From NCBI RefSeq assembly GCF_003855495.1, contig NZ_CP034086.1, positions 3,137,501 to 3,201,500 on the forward strand: 64,000 nucleotides of DNA. Direction: 5' to 3'. The first letter of the stretch is position 1. Each line of letters begins with the position of its first letter. The notes beneath the pieces were generated by a model that did not search any database, was not told where the DNA came from, and was given only the letters and a program-made list of their open reading frames with translations. Shown here piece after piece: positions 27,150-37,127 of the stretch. Made by a program: the position numbers and the translations under genes. This stretch comes from Methylocystis rosea. GTDB taxonomy: Bacteria > Pseudomonadota > Alphaproteobacteria > Rhizobiales > Beijerinckiaceae.

Positions 27150-27422
27150 CGGATGCTCGCCTGTCGCCGCCGCACGGGGCCGAAGTGCCTGATGAAGCGT
27201 AACGAAGGCCGTTTAAGGGCCGGTTAAGGGGCGGCGTCCTTATGCCATCCAGCATTTGAGCGCAGTTAGGCTGTGGCCAAACCGACACAGGTAAGTAAAA
27301 TTGAAGCAATCATCTTACGCCGCGCTAGACGCAGGCGCCTCTCCTGCTAACGTTAAGCTAATTTACTAAAGAGTGCATACTCTGCGGCGCGCGCCCAGAG
27401 CCAAGCTCTGGGGGGATCGCCG
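27150..27422. promoter_or_regulatory. Divergent promoter region, PBP and TonB receptor
   Basis: A 273-base divergent gap with an AT-rich stretch (27290-27370) suited to promoters. A hairpin at 27394-27412 (stem CCCAGAGC/GCTCTGGG, loop CAA) abuts and partly includes the G-rich ribosome binding site of the receptor gene. No cobalamin riboswitch core or Fur box was recognised. Confidence 0.45.
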
Positions 27423-29906
27423 ATGCGCCACATGCGCCGCACGCCAGCTATTTTCAGTATCGTCTGCCTCAGCGGCGTCTCGGCGTCTGTCGCGCTCGCC
27501 CAACAGGCGCTGCCGACGATCGAGGTCGGCGGCGCGCGGCGGCAGGCAAGCGCTGCGCGGCCGGGCCCACCCGGTCCAGGCCGCGCGCTCGCGCCCGCGC
27601 CCGCGCAACAACCGTCCTCGACGCTGCTTGCCCTGCGCGACGCGCCGCGCGTTCCGAGCGCCATGCAGCCGGCGCCTGGCGCTGAGATCGCGACCCTCTC
27701 GCGCGCGCAAATCGATAAATCGGTCAATTCGCTGACGACCATGGGCGTGGTGAAATATATGCCGAGCGTCACCGTGCGCGAGCGCTTCATTGGCGACCGC
27801 AACGGCATACTGTCCCTGCGCACGAACAGCACGCTCGCGGGCGCGCAGACCATGGTGTTCGCCGACAACGTCCTGCTGTCGAATTATCTCGGCAACAGCC
27901 CCAGCTTTCCGCCGCGCTGGGGGATGGTTTCGCCTGCGGAAATCGAACGTGTGGACATCATGTATGGGCCGTTTTCGGCGGCCTACCCGGGCAATTCAAT
28001 CAGCGGCGTTATGACCATCACGACGCGGATGCCGGAGAAATTCGAGGTCCATTATCAGGGCGACGGCGCGTTTCAGAACTTCGGCATCTTCGGCGCCAAG
28101 GAGAACAACCTCTCAGGCCATATGAATTTGTTGATCGGCGATAAGATTAACAATTTGAGATATTGGGTCGGTTACGACTGGCTCGACGCGCGCGGTCAGT
28201 CCGCTGATTTTACCGTCGCCAATCCGACGGTAGGGAGCGGCGGAACGCCCGTCATCGCCAAGGGATGGTTCGACGTTGACCCGCAAGGGCGCCCGCGCCT
28301 CATTGCCGCGCTGACCGGTCGCGACCATTCGCAGCAACATCTTGGCAAGGTCAAACTCGATTACGAGTTCCTACCCAATGTGCACGCCAAATATCAGGCG
28401 GGCTTGTGGTCTTTCGTCTCCGACGCGGTTGTGACTCCCTTCCTGCGTCGCGCCGACAATGGCGCCGAATTCTATAATTCGCCAAGCAACGCCGTGCAGT
28501 TCGGCCCTTGGCGTTTCAATCTGCCGGCCACAAATCCGGCGCACGCCAACGCCAGCCATCTGATGCAGGCGGCGTCGTTGGTAAAGAAGGATGGCGGCGT
28601 TTTCGATTTCGACATCACCGGCACGTCCTATAATTTCCTCCGGGACTATCGCCACGCCGCCGTTCGCTATGGCGTGCAGCCGGGCGGCGTGAATGTCGTG
28701 CAAACCGGCACATATTGGCGCACGCTTGACGCGCGCGGCACGTGGCGTCCCGAATGGGATCTTTTCGGCAAGCATGAAGTGTCGATGGGCGGCCATTGGG
28801 ATGTCTATTCGCTGGCCTCGACGCAGACCAATACGCCAGTCTTCACCGACACGTTCTTCACATCGATTCAGGCGGTTAACACCGGCAAGACGTCAACTAA
28901 GGGCGTCTATGTCCAGGACGCATGGCGCTTTCATCCCGACTGGCTGATCAGCGCCGGAGGGCGCGGCGACTTTTGGGAAGCCTTTAACGGCATGAACCAG
29001 ACGCTGACAGGCTTCAACACCTTTGGCGTTCGAGCGGCGCCGACCTTCTTCACCAATCGTTACAAGCAGTCCTTCTCGCCGAGCGGCGGACTCGTATGGA
29101 ATGTGTCGCGGGATTTTGTGATGCGCGGCGCGATCGGACGCGCCTATCGCTATCCGACGGTCAATGAATTGTTCCAAAACCTCGTGACCCCGAACGCCAT
29201 CACCATCGCCAATCCCGATCTTCAGCCGGAGATTTCGACGGTCTATGAGCTGAGCGGAGAATATACGCTTGAGAACCTGTGGGGGTCGATCGGCTGGGCG
29301 CGGCCGCGCGTCACCCTGTTCATGGACGACCGCTGGAACTCCATCGCCAACCTCATCGATCCGGCTCTTCGAACCAGCGCCAATGTCAATGTCGACAAGG
29401 TGCGTTTCCGCGGCGTCGAGGGCGCGATCGACATGAAGGACTTCTTGACGGAACGCCTCGACATCAATGGCAGCGTGACCTTCACGGACGCGAAAACCCT
29501 ATCCAATTGGCGCCAGCCCAATACGCAGGGCATGCAGTTCCTGCGCATTCCGCGCATCCGCCTGCGCGGTCTTGCTGTCTATACGCCGCCGTGGGAGCCC
29601 AATCTCATCCTGTCGGCCGGCGTGCGATACCAAACCGCCGCCTTCAACAACCTCGACAATTCTGACTTCAACCATGACGTGCTTGCCGGCGGCTCCAGTT
29701 CGTTCCTGTTTTTCGACGCCAAGGCGAGCTACCGGCTTACGCCCGAGTGGACGCTCGCGGCGGGCGTCGACAATATCGGCCGCTATAAGGCCTATGCCTT
29801 CCACCCCTATCCCCAACGCACCTATTATCTGAGCTTGCGATACGACTTCGCCGAAAAAACTCCAGGCGGTTTCATGCGCTCCCTGCCGGGTTTGAATGCT
29901 TTGTGA
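27423..29906 (+). CDS. TonB-dependent outer-membrane receptor
   Basis: 827 residues. The signal peptide (1-27) ends SVALAQQ and is followed by a Pro/Ala/Gln-rich segment (about 35-75). The plug domain (about 85-200) has VDIMYGPFSAAYPGNSISGVMTITT, the typical end of a plug. The 22-strand barrel fills the rest, with PTVNELFQNLV and LQPEISTVYELSGEY features. The last predicted strand (YYLSLRYDF) is followed by about 18 extra residues, whereas most receptors end at an aromatic residue. No siderophore, TonB or ABC gene is adjacent, so the substrate is open; the FTR1 genes are nearby but separated by the PBP gene. Confidence 0.9.
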   Translation: MRHMRRTPAIFSIVCLSGVSASVALAQQALPTIEVGGARRQASAARPGPPGPGRALAPAPAQQPSSTLLALRDAPRVPSAMQPAPGAEIATLSRAQIDKSVNSLTTMGVVKYMPSVTVRERFIGDRNGILSLRTNSTLAGAQTMVFADNVLLSNYLGNSPSFPPRWGMVSPAEIERVDIMYGPFSAAYPGNSISGVMTITTRMPEKFEVHYQGDGAFQNFGIFGAKENNLSGHMNLLIGDKINNLRYWVGYDWLDARGQSADFTVANPTVGSGGTPVIAKGWFDVDPQGRPRLIAALTGRDHSQQHLGKVKLDYEFLPNVHAKYQAGLWSFVSDAVVTPFLRRADNGAEFYNSPSNAVQFGPWRFNLPATNPAHANASHLMQAASLVKKDGGVFDFDITGTSYNFLRDYRHAAVRYGVQPGGVNVVQTGTYWRTLDARGTWRPEWDLFGKHEVSMGGHWDVYSLASTQTNTPVFTDTFFTSIQAVNTGKTSTKGVYVQDAWRFHPDWLISAGGRGDFWEAFNGMNQTLTGFNTFGVRAAPTFFTNRYKQSFSPSGGLVWNVSRDFVMRGAIGRAYRYPTVNELFQNLVTPNAITIANPDLQPEISTVYELSGEYTLENLWGSIGWARPRVTLFMDDRWNSIANLIDPALRTSANVNVDKVRFRGVEGAIDMKDFLTERLDINGSVTFTDAKTLSNWRQPNTQGMQFLRIPRIRLRGLAVYTPPWEPNLILSAGVRYQTAAFNNLDNSDFNHDVLAGGSSSFLFFDAKASYRLTPEWTLAAGVDNIGRYKAYAFHPYPQRTYYLSLRYDFAEKTPGGFMRSLPGLNAL

Positions 29907-30056
29907 TGACGCCTTAGCGCAGCGCCCGGCCGAAATTCGTGGACGAACCCCCGGCGGCGCGTCACCCGCCCTTGCGCTTCGCGTCCCGCCGCGCCAAAGT
30001 CTTCGCCCCCGGCGCGGCGGCCTGCCGCGCCGCAATAATATGCGGATTTTCCGGCG

Positions 30057-31175
30057 ATGAAGGTCACCATCGAGAGAGCGGCGCTGTTGCGGGCGCTCGG
30101 CCATGTTCACCGCGTGGTGGAGCGACGCACGACCATTCCGATCCTGGCGAATGTGCTGCTGTCCGCCAAGGACGGCGCGCTGACGCTCAAGGCCACTGAT
30201 CTCGATCTTGAGATTACCGAGAAGACCGCGGCGGAGGTCTCCCAACCCGGCGCGACGACGCTGCCGGCGCATATGCTCTACGACATCGTGCGCAAACTGC
30301 CGGAGGGCGCGCAGGTCTCTTTGGAAGCGACGGGGGACGCCGGGCAGCTGACGCTGCGTTCGGGACGTTCGCGGTTCAACCTCTCGAGTCTTCCCGAGAG
30401 CGACTTTCCCGACGTCACCTCCGGCGACTTCAGCCATAAGTTCGCGCTCGCGCCGGCGGATCTCAAGCGGCTGATCGAAAAAACGCAATTCGCCATCTCT
30501 TCCGAAGAGACGCGCTACTACCTCAACGGCATCTATCTTCACACGCTTGACGTCGAGGGCCGGCCGATGCTCCGGGCCGTCGCGACCGACGGCCATCGTC
30601 TGGCGCGGCTGGAGCTTCCCGCGCCCGAAGGCAGCGCCGGCATGCCGGGAATCATCCTGCCTCGCAAGGCCGTCACCGAAGTGATGCGTCTGATCGAGGA
30701 CGCACAGGGAGAGGTTTCAGTCGAGCTTTCGATCAACAAGATGCGCTTCACCTTCGGCGACGCGCTGCTAACGACCAAACTGATCGACGGCACGTTCCCC
30801 GATTACGGGCGCGTCATTCCCGCCGGCAATGACAAGCGGCTCACCGTCGAGCGCGACGTCTTCGCCAAGGCGGTCGATCGCGTCTCGACGATCTCCTCCG
30901 AGCGCGGCCGCGCCGTCAAACTTTCGCTCTCCGAGAGCAAACTCGTGCTGTCCGTCACCAATCCGGACCAGGGCTCGGCGGTCGAGGAGCTCGAAGCCGA
31001 CTATGACGGGCCGCCGCTCGATATCGGCTTCAACGCCCGCTATCTCTTGGACATCACCCAGCAGCTCGACAGCGACACGGCGCTCTTCAAGCTCGCCGAC
31101 CCCGGCTCGCCGACGCTGGTGCAGGACCGCGACGGGGCCACTGCGCTCTACGTCTTGATGCCGATGCGCGTTTAA
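30057..31175 (+). CDS. dnaN: DNA polymerase III beta sliding clamp
   Basis: 372 residues in three repeated clamp domains. It begins MKVTIERAALLRALGHVHRVVERRTTIPILAN, with FLRTTNLDLEI-type ATDLDLEI strands and the C-terminal ALYVLMPMRV. It forms the dimeric ring that tethers polymerase III to DNA. dnaA and recF are not adjacent here; a separate dnaN is common in Hyphomicrobiales. No cluster of DnaA boxes was seen, so this is not evidence of an origin. Confidence 0.97.
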   Translation: MKVTIERAALLRALGHVHRVVERRTTIPILANVLLSAKDGALTLKATDLDLEITEKTAAEVSQPGATTLPAHMLYDIVRKLPEGAQVSLEATGDAGQLTLRSGRSRFNLSSLPESDFPDVTSGDFSHKFALAPADLKRLIEKTQFAISSEETRYYLNGIYLHTLDVEGRPMLRAVATDGHRLARLELPAPEGSAGMPGIILPRKAVTEVMRLIEDAQGEVSVELSINKMRFTFGDALLTTKLIDGTFPDYGRVIPAGNDKRLTVERDVFAKAVDRVSTISSERGRAVKLSLSESKLVLSVTNPDQGSAVEELEADYDGPPLDIGFNARYLLDITQQLDSDTALFKLADPGSPTLVQDRDGATALYVLMPMRV

Positions 31176-31213
31176 GTCTTGGTGCGACGCCATTAGCTCG
31201 TTAGGGTCGGCGC

Positions 31214-32065
31214 GTGCTTGTTGAATTCCCTCGCCTCTGGCCGTGGCTTCTCGCCTGTTTCGCCATCGGCGCCGCCGCCGGGGCGTTGACCCGGCGCGCG
31301 CCTGAAAACGGCATCGTCGCCCGCTGGCTGGTGTGGACCGCGCTCGCTTTCGGCGTCGGCCTCCTTCTCGTCCGCCTCGGCGCGCTCGACGCCGCCGCGC
31401 CTTTGGTCGAGGGCGGGCTCGCGGCCTATGCGGCATTGATTATCGGCGCCGCCCTCGGCGCCTTGGCCAGGCATCGTTCGATCTGGGCGCATGAGGGCTG
31501 GGCCGTAGGGCTGGTCGCCGCCTCGCTCCTCTGGGTCGGAGCGGTCGTGATCGGCCAGTCCGACGGCGAAGAGGGTCGCCGCCTGGCCGCGCCGACAAAA
31601 AGCGCGGGCGCCGACAAGCCGCCCGCGACGTCGCCGCCTGCCGACGAAACGCCAACCGCCGGCGCGACCATATCGCCCGTCCACGCGCAAGGGCCGAGCG
31701 CGTCAGCCACGGCCGTATCAGGCGGCATGACGCTCGTCGACTGCCAGACGGCCCTTAAAGCCTCTTCGACGCCCGGCGTACTGGTCTTTCGCAAAGGCAG
31801 CGCGCAACTCACGCCGTCAGCAACGCGCGCGCTCGACAAGGCGGCGGCGATCATTCGCCGGTGCCCGGAAAACGCGACGATCGCGATCAGGGGCCATGTT
31901 CGCGGTTCGGGCGCCAGAGCGCCCAATGACGCGCTGGCGCAGAGGCGCGCGGAGGCCGCGACGGGCTATATCGAGGGTCAGGGCGTCGGCGGGCGCCGCC
32001 TCGTCGCATCCCCCGGCGAACCGGATCAGGCGGAAAACCGCGCCCTCACCTTTGAGGTTCGATGA
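31214..32065 (+). CDS. Membrane protein with OmpA-like peptidoglycan-binding domain
   Basis: 283 residues from GTG 31214. The N-terminal part has three or four hydrophobic helices (about 5-125), then an Ala/Pro linker (about 130-170). The C-terminal OmpA-like domain (about 175-283) includes LVFRKGSAQLTPSATRALDKAAAI and the peptidoglycan-binding motif DALAQRRAEAATGY. It would be anchored in the inner membrane with the OmpA domain in the periplasm, a MotB-like arrangement. It lies between dnaN and glgP with no evident link to glycogen metabolism. Confidence 0.8.
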   Translation: MLVEFPRLWPWLLACFAIGAAAGALTRRAPENGIVARWLVWTALAFGVGLLLVRLGALDAAAPLVEGGLAAYAALIIGAALGALARHRSIWAHEGWAVGLVAASLLWVGAVVIGQSDGEEGRRLAAPTKSAGADKPPATSPPADETPTAGATISPVHAQGPSASATAVSGGMTLVDCQTALKASSTPGVLVFRKGSAQLTPSATRALDKAAAIIRRCPENATIAIRGHVRGSGARAPNDALAQRRAEAATGYIEGQGVGGRRLVASPGEPDQAENRALTFEVR

Positions 32066-32187
32066 GCAGCGCTCGGCGCCTCAACTTCAGGCGCCGGCGC
32101 GGCCCGGTAGCGCCAAATTCCAATTCTACTTAAAACAGCGGCCTCTAAGACTGTCTGGGGAGCCCCGTCCGCCGCGAAAGGATCGCC

Positions 32188-34641
32188 TTGAACGCTTTTG
32201 ACCCGCCCAAGGCCGCCCATAAGGCCGTCGTCGCCGCGCTGCGCGACGACGTGCAGCGGCGTCTCACTTACACGGTCGGCAAGGACAACGCCGACGCCAG
32301 TCCGCGCGACTGGTTCGTCGCGACCGCGCTTGCGACCCGCGATCGGCTCGTTCCTTCTTGGCTCGCGTCGACGAAGCGCAATTATCAGGAAGACCGGCGG
32401 CGCGTTTATTATCTCTCGCTCGAATTTCTGATTGGCCGACTGCTCATCGACACGCTGACCAATCTCGGCCTGACCGAGGCGATGCGCGACGCGCTCGCCG
32501 AACTTGGCGTCGACCTCGATATGCTGCGCGCCCTGGAGCCCGATGCGGCGCTCGGCAATGGCGGGCTCGGGCGCCTCGCCGCCTGTTTCATGGACAGCAT
32601 GGCGACGCTCGAAATCGCCGCCATGGGATATGGCATTCGTTACGACCACGGCCTGTTTCGCCAGACGCTCAAGGACGGCTGGCAGCATGAATATCCCGAA
32701 GACTGGCTCTCCTTCGGCAATTCCTGGCAATTTCCGCGGCCGGAAATCACCTATGACGTCGGCTTCTTCGGCCATGTCGAAAGTTCGCGCCTCGCCGACG
32801 GCATGCTGGCGCATGTGTGGCGGCCGGGCGAAACCATCGTCGCCGTCGCCTATGACACGCCCGTCGTCGGGTGGCGCGGCAAACACGTCAACACGCTGCG
32901 GCTGTGGTCGGCGAGAGCGCCTGACGCGCTGCGCCTCGACGCCTTCAATCAGGGCGATCACGTGGGCGCGCAATCGGAGCAGGCGCGCGCCGAGGCGATT
33001 TCCAAAGTTCTTTATCCAAGCGACTCGACGCCCGCGGGACAGGAGCTGCGGCTGCGGCAGGAATATTTCTTCGCCTCCGCCTCGCTGCAGGATTTGATCC
33101 GCCGTCACCTGAGGCAGACCGGCGACATCCACAGGCTCGCCGACAAGGTGGCGATCCAGCTCAACGACACGCATCCGGCGATCGGCGTCGCGGAACTGAT
33201 GCGGCTTCTCGTCGACGTCCACGGCGTTGAATGGAAGGAGGCCTGGCGCATCACCCAGGCGACCTTCTCCTACACCAATCACACGCTCTTGCCGGAAGCG
33301 CTCGAAACCTGGCCGGTGCAGCTGATGGAGCGGCTGCTGCCGCGCCACATGCAGATCATCTATCTCATCAACGCCATGCACCTCGACTGCCTGCGCGCCA
33401 AGGGCGCGAGCGACCCGGCGACGCTCTCCTCGGTGTCGCTCATCGATGAGCATAACGGCCGGCATGTGCGTATGGGCCATCTGGCGTTTCTGGGTTCGCA
33501 CAAGGTGAATGGCGTCTCGGCGTTGCATAGCGCGCTGGTCAAGGAGACGGTGTTCAAGGATTTCCATCGGCTCTACCCCGACCGCATCGTCAACAAGACC
33601 AATGGCGTCACCTTCCGCCGCTGGCTGCTCGAGGCCAATCCGCCGCTGTCGCGATTGCTCGCCGACACGATTGGCGCTGGCGTCTTCGATGAGCCGGAAA
33701 GACTGATCGAACTCGAGAAATTCGCCGACGACGTCGAGTTCCAGAACCGATTCGCGGCGGCCAAGCGCGAGAACAAGTCGCGCCTTGCGGCCACGGTCTT
33801 CGAGCGCGTCGGCGTCAGCGTCGATCCTGCCGCGCTCTTCGACGCGCAGATCAAACGAATCCATGAATATAAGCGCCAGCTTTTGAACGTGCTTGAAGCC
33901 GTCGCGCTCTATCAGGACATCATCGCGCAGCCGGCGCGCGAATTCGCGCCGCGGGTGAAGATCTTCGCCGGCAAGGCGGCGGCGAGCTATCATCAGGCGA
34001 AGCTCATCATCAAGCTCGCGAACGATGTGGCGAAGGTCGTGAACGCCGATCCGGCGACGCGCGGCCTTTTGAAGATCGTGTTCCTGCCGAATTACAATGT
34101 GAGCCTCGCCGAGATGATCATCCCGGCGGCCGATCTTTCCGAGCAGATTTCGACCGCCGGCATGGAGGCGTCCGGCACCGGCAATATGAAATTCGCGCTC
34201 AACGGCGCGCTCACCATTGGCACGCTGGACGGCGCCAATGTCGAAATCAGGGAGCGTGTCGGCGACGACAATATTTTCATCTTCGGCCTCACGGCGCAGG
34301 AAGTGGAGGAATGCCGCGCGAAGGGCATCGACGCGCGCGAGACGATCGCGGCGAGTCCCCGTCTCGCCGAGGCGCTGCGGGCGATCGCCGCCGGCGTCTT
34401 TTCGCCCGACGATCCGCACCGCTATGCGCAACTCGTCGATACGCTCACCTATTACGATCACTTTTTGGTCGCGAAGGACTTCGACTCCTATTGGGAGGCG
34501 CAGCGCCGCGTCGACGCCCGCTGGCGAGACCAGAAGGCGTGGCGGCGGTCGAGCATTCTCAATACGGCGCGTGTTGCATGGTTTTCCTCCGACCGCACGA
34601 TCCGCGAATATGCGCAAGAGATCTGGAATGTCGCGGTGTGA
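32188..34641 (+). CDS. glgP: Glycogen phosphorylase
   Basis: 817 residues from TTG 32188 (MNAFDPPKAAHKAVVAAL); the start codon is unusual but the N-terminus aligns with the family length. YYLSLEFLIGRLL, ALGNGGLGRLAACFMDS and the pyridoxal-phosphate lysine motif EASGTGNMKFALNGAL (near residue 670) identify the family, with NDTHPAIGVAELMR and HEYKRQLLN also present. It removes glucose-1-phosphate from non-reducing ends. First gene of the glg cluster. A palindromic repeat separates it from glgB. Confidence 0.97.
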   Translation: MNAFDPPKAAHKAVVAALRDDVQRRLTYTVGKDNADASPRDWFVATALATRDRLVPSWLASTKRNYQEDRRRVYYLSLEFLIGRLLIDTLTNLGLTEAMRDALAELGVDLDMLRALEPDAALGNGGLGRLAACFMDSMATLEIAAMGYGIRYDHGLFRQTLKDGWQHEYPEDWLSFGNSWQFPRPEITYDVGFFGHVESSRLADGMLAHVWRPGETIVAVAYDTPVVGWRGKHVNTLRLWSARAPDALRLDAFNQGDHVGAQSEQARAEAISKVLYPSDSTPAGQELRLRQEYFFASASLQDLIRRHLRQTGDIHRLADKVAIQLNDTHPAIGVAELMRLLVDVHGVEWKEAWRITQATFSYTNHTLLPEALETWPVQLMERLLPRHMQIIYLINAMHLDCLRAKGASDPATLSSVSLIDEHNGRHVRMGHLAFLGSHKVNGVSALHSALVKETVFKDFHRLYPDRIVNKTNGVTFRRWLLEANPPLSRLLADTIGAGVFDEPERLIELEKFADDVEFQNRFAAAKRENKSRLAATVFERVGVSVDPAALFDAQIKRIHEYKRQLLNVLEAVALYQDIIAQPAREFAPRVKIFAGKAAASYHQAKLIIKLANDVAKVVNADPATRGLLKIVFLPNYNVSLAEMIIPAADLSEQISTAGMEASGTGNMKFALNGALTIGTLDGANVEIRERVGDDNIFIFGLTAQEVEECRAKGIDARETIAASPRLAEALRAIAAGVFSPDDPHRYAQLVDTLTYYDHFLVAKDFDSYWEAQRRVDARWRDQKAWRRSSILNTARVAWFSSDRTIREYAQEIWNVAV

Positions 34642-34650
34642 GTAAGACTG

Positions 34651-34732
34651 CGTCATTGCGAGCGAAGCGAAGCAATCCAGCGTCGTTCGATCATATCTAG
34701 TTTGCTTCGTCGCTTCGCTCCTCGCAATGACG
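34651..34732. repeat. Inverted repeat between glgP and glgB
   Basis: CGTCATTGCGAGCGAAGCGA at 34651-34670 and onward is matched in inverse by 34704-34732 (GCTTCGTCGCTTCGCTCCTC and following). This repeat type is seen dispersed in alphaproteobacterial genomes. The transcript would fold it into one large hairpin 10 bases after glgP and 22 bases before glgB. Confidence 0.85.
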
Positions 34733-34754
34733 ATGCGGCTTCAAGGACGATAGA

Positions 34755-36962
34755 GTGACAAAAGCCGACTGGCGCGCTTCCGCAAATGACATCGACGCCA
34801 TCATCGGCGCGCGCCATGGCGACCCGTTCGCCGTGCTCGGCCTGCATGAAACGCCCGCGGGTTACGTGATCCGCGCGTTCGTCCCAGGCGCGACGCGAGT
34901 GGAGGCGATTGCGCCCGACGGCGCCATGATCGCGCCGCTGGGTCGCGTTCACGCCGATGGCTTCTTCGAAGGGGTGACGCCGCTGAAGGCGCGTGCGCCG
35001 TATCGCCTTGTCGCCTCGAACGACGCGGCGCGAGGGGAATTCGCCGACCCTTACGCCTTTTCCCCGGTGCTCGGTCCCACAGACGACCATCTTCTCGTCG
35101 AGGGCGCCCATCAGAAGCTCTATGACAAGCTCGGCGCGCATGTGCTGACGCATGAGAGCGTCGAGGGAACGCATTTCGCCGTCTGGGCGCCGAACGCCAA
35201 GCGCGTCTCCGTCGTCGGCGACTTCAACCAGTGGGACGGGCGCCGCGCGCAGATGCGCAAGCGGATCGACAGCGGCGTCTGGGAGATCTTCGTTCCCGGC
35301 GTTGGGGCGGGCGCGAATTACAAATACGAAATCATCGGGCGGCATGGCGAGCTCTTGCCGCTCAAAGCCGATCCGCTCGGCTTCGAGGCGGAGCTGCGGC
35401 CTTCGACCGCTTCCGTCGTCGCCTCGAACGCGCCCTATCACTGGGGCGATGAGAGTCACATGCGCGCGCGCGCCGAAGTTGACCCGCGACGTTCGCCCAT
35501 GTCGGTCTATGAAGTGCATCTGCCGTCGTGGCGGCGCGGCGAGGATGGGCGCTTTCTCACCTATGACGAACTCGCCGATCAGCTCGTGACCTATGTCGCC
35601 GATCTCGGCTTCACGCACATCGAGTTGATGCCGATCAACGAGCATCCGCTCGACGCCTCCTGGGGCTATCAGCCGATAGGGCTCTTTGCGCCGACGCGGC
35701 GGCACGGCGACTCCTATGGCTTTCGCCGCTTCGTCGATCGCGCGCATCAGGCCGGCCTCGGCGTCATTCTCGACTGGGTTCCGGCGCATTTTCCGACCGA
35801 TGAACATGGCCTCGCGCAATTCGACGGCGGGCCGCTCTATGAGCATTCCGATCCCAAGCGCGGTTTTCATCCCGACTGGAACACCGCGATCTATGATTAC
35901 GGGCGTCGCGAGGTGGCGAATTTTCTCATCGCCAGCGCGCTCTATTGGCTCGACCGCTTCCACATCGACGGGCTGCGCGTCGACGCCGTCGCCTCCATGC
36001 TCTATCTCGACTATTCGCGAAAGCCGGGCGAATGGTCGCCAAATCCCGACGGCTCCAATGACAATCGCGACGCCGTCGCCTTTCTTCAAAAGTTCAATTC
36101 GCTCGTCTACGCGCTTTATCCGGGCGTCGTGACGATCGCTGAGGAATCGACCGCCTGGGCCGGCGTGACGCGGCCGACATATGCAGGCGGACTCGGCTTC
36201 GGCTTCAAATGGAACATGGGGTGGATGAACGATACGCTGCGCTATCTTTCATCCGAACCCGTCCATCGCAAATGGCGCCATAGCGAGCTGACCTTCGGCC
36301 TGCTCTACGCCTTTACCGAAAACTTCGTGCTGCCGATCTCCCACGACGAGGTCGTGCACGGCAAGGGCGCGATCGTCGGCAAGATTCCCGGCGACGAATG
36401 GCGCCGCTTCGCGACAGCGCGCGCCTATTACGGATTCATGTGGGGCCATCCCGGCAAGAAGCTCCTGTTCATGGGTCAGGAGTTTGGTCAGACGGGCGAG
36501 TGGAATTTCGCGAACAGCCTCGACTGGTGGTTGCTCGATTTTCCCCCGCATCGCGGACTTCAGGCGTTCATTCGCGATCTCAACCGCGTCTATCGCGAAA
36601 ACGAAGCGCTCTACGCGCGCGACTGCGAGGCCGAAGGCTTTCAGTGGATCGTCGCGGACGACGCGGAGAGTTCGGTATTCGCCTTCGCGCGTTTTGGCGC
36701 GGATCGTTCCCGCGCGATCGTCGTCGTCACGAATTTTACGCCGGTGACGCGCAGCGCCTATCGGCTCGGCTTGCCGCGCGCGGGACGCTGGCGTGAACTC
36801 GTCAATTCCGACGCGGCGATCTATGGCGGCTCGGGACTTGGCAATCTTGGCGCGATTCATGCGCGCGCCGAACCGTTCCGCGACTTTCCCGCGAGCGCCG
36901 AAATTCTTCTGCCGCCGCTGTCGACTCTCTTCTTCGCATTCGAAAGCGATGAATTAGAATGA
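34755..36962 (+). CDS. glgB: 1,4-alpha-glucan branching enzyme
   Basis: 735 residues from GTG 34755. An N-terminal CBM48-type domain (about 15-225; VWAPNAKRVSVVGDFNQWDGR) precedes the GH13 catalytic barrel. Catalytic residues are visible: the nucleophile Asp in GLRVDAVASMLYLDYSR, the acid Glu in TIAEESTAW, and Asp in LPISHDEVVHGKG. The C-terminal domain is of the GH13 beta-sandwich type. It makes alpha-1,6 branches. A 48-base GC-rich region with a second repeat lies before glgC. Confidence 0.97.
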   Translation: MTKADWRASANDIDAIIGARHGDPFAVLGLHETPAGYVIRAFVPGATRVEAIAPDGAMIAPLGRVHADGFFEGVTPLKARAPYRLVASNDAARGEFADPYAFSPVLGPTDDHLLVEGAHQKLYDKLGAHVLTHESVEGTHFAVWAPNAKRVSVVGDFNQWDGRRAQMRKRIDSGVWEIFVPGVGAGANYKYEIIGRHGELLPLKADPLGFEAELRPSTASVVASNAPYHWGDESHMRARAEVDPRRSPMSVYEVHLPSWRRGEDGRFLTYDELADQLVTYVADLGFTHIELMPINEHPLDASWGYQPIGLFAPTRRHGDSYGFRRFVDRAHQAGLGVILDWVPAHFPTDEHGLAQFDGGPLYEHSDPKRGFHPDWNTAIYDYGRREVANFLIASALYWLDRFHIDGLRVDAVASMLYLDYSRKPGEWSPNPDGSNDNRDAVAFLQKFNSLVYALYPGVVTIAEESTAWAGVTRPTYAGGLGFGFKWNMGWMNDTLRYLSSEPVHRKWRHSELTFGLLYAFTENFVLPISHDEVVHGKGAIVGKIPGDEWRRFATARAYYGFMWGHPGKKLLFMGQEFGQTGEWNFANSLDWWLLDFPPHRGLQAFIRDLNRVYRENEALYARDCEAEGFQWIVADDAESSVFAFARFGADRSRAIVVVTNFTPVTRSAYRLGLPRAGRWRELVNSDAAIYGGSGLGNLGAIHARAEPFRDFPASAEILLPPLSTLFFAFESDELE

Positions 36963-37020
36963 AGATCGAATCGAGCAGGGCGATGAAGATGTCCGCTTCA
37001 AGAGATCGGGGCAGGGGTTT

Positions 37021-37073
37021 CCTCATCCTGAGGAGGCCCGAAAGGGCTTCGAGACGCCGCCTCAGCATGAGGG
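37021..37073. repeat. Palindromic repeat between glgB and glgC
   Basis: CCTCATCCTGAGGAGG at 37021-37036 pairs loosely with CCGCCTCAGCATGAGG at 37057-37072 around GCCCGAAAGGGC. It belongs to the same family as the copies at 53608-53715 and 53775-53824. Confidence 0.8.
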
Positions 37074-37127
37074 CGAAGGCGCCCCATTCGCGCGATCACC
37101 GCGTCATCGATTTGTTGGGAACTGGCG

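Noticed and set aside
27150..27422. Cobalamin or other riboswitch in front of the TonB receptor
   Set aside because: None of the conserved B12-riboswitch core blocks could be found; only a small hairpin near the ribosome binding site.
29907..30056. Possible replication origin beside dnaN
   Set aside because: No dnaA, no cluster of DnaA boxes and no AT-rich unwinding region are visible.
32026..34656. An 876-codon open frame on the minus strand
   Set aside because: It is antisense to glgP. Its translation is Arg/Asp/Glu-rich with no domain, as expected for the reverse frame of a GC-rich gene.
34653..36089. A 478-codon minus-strand frame
   Set aside because: It is the shadow of glgB, which has all catalytic motifs.
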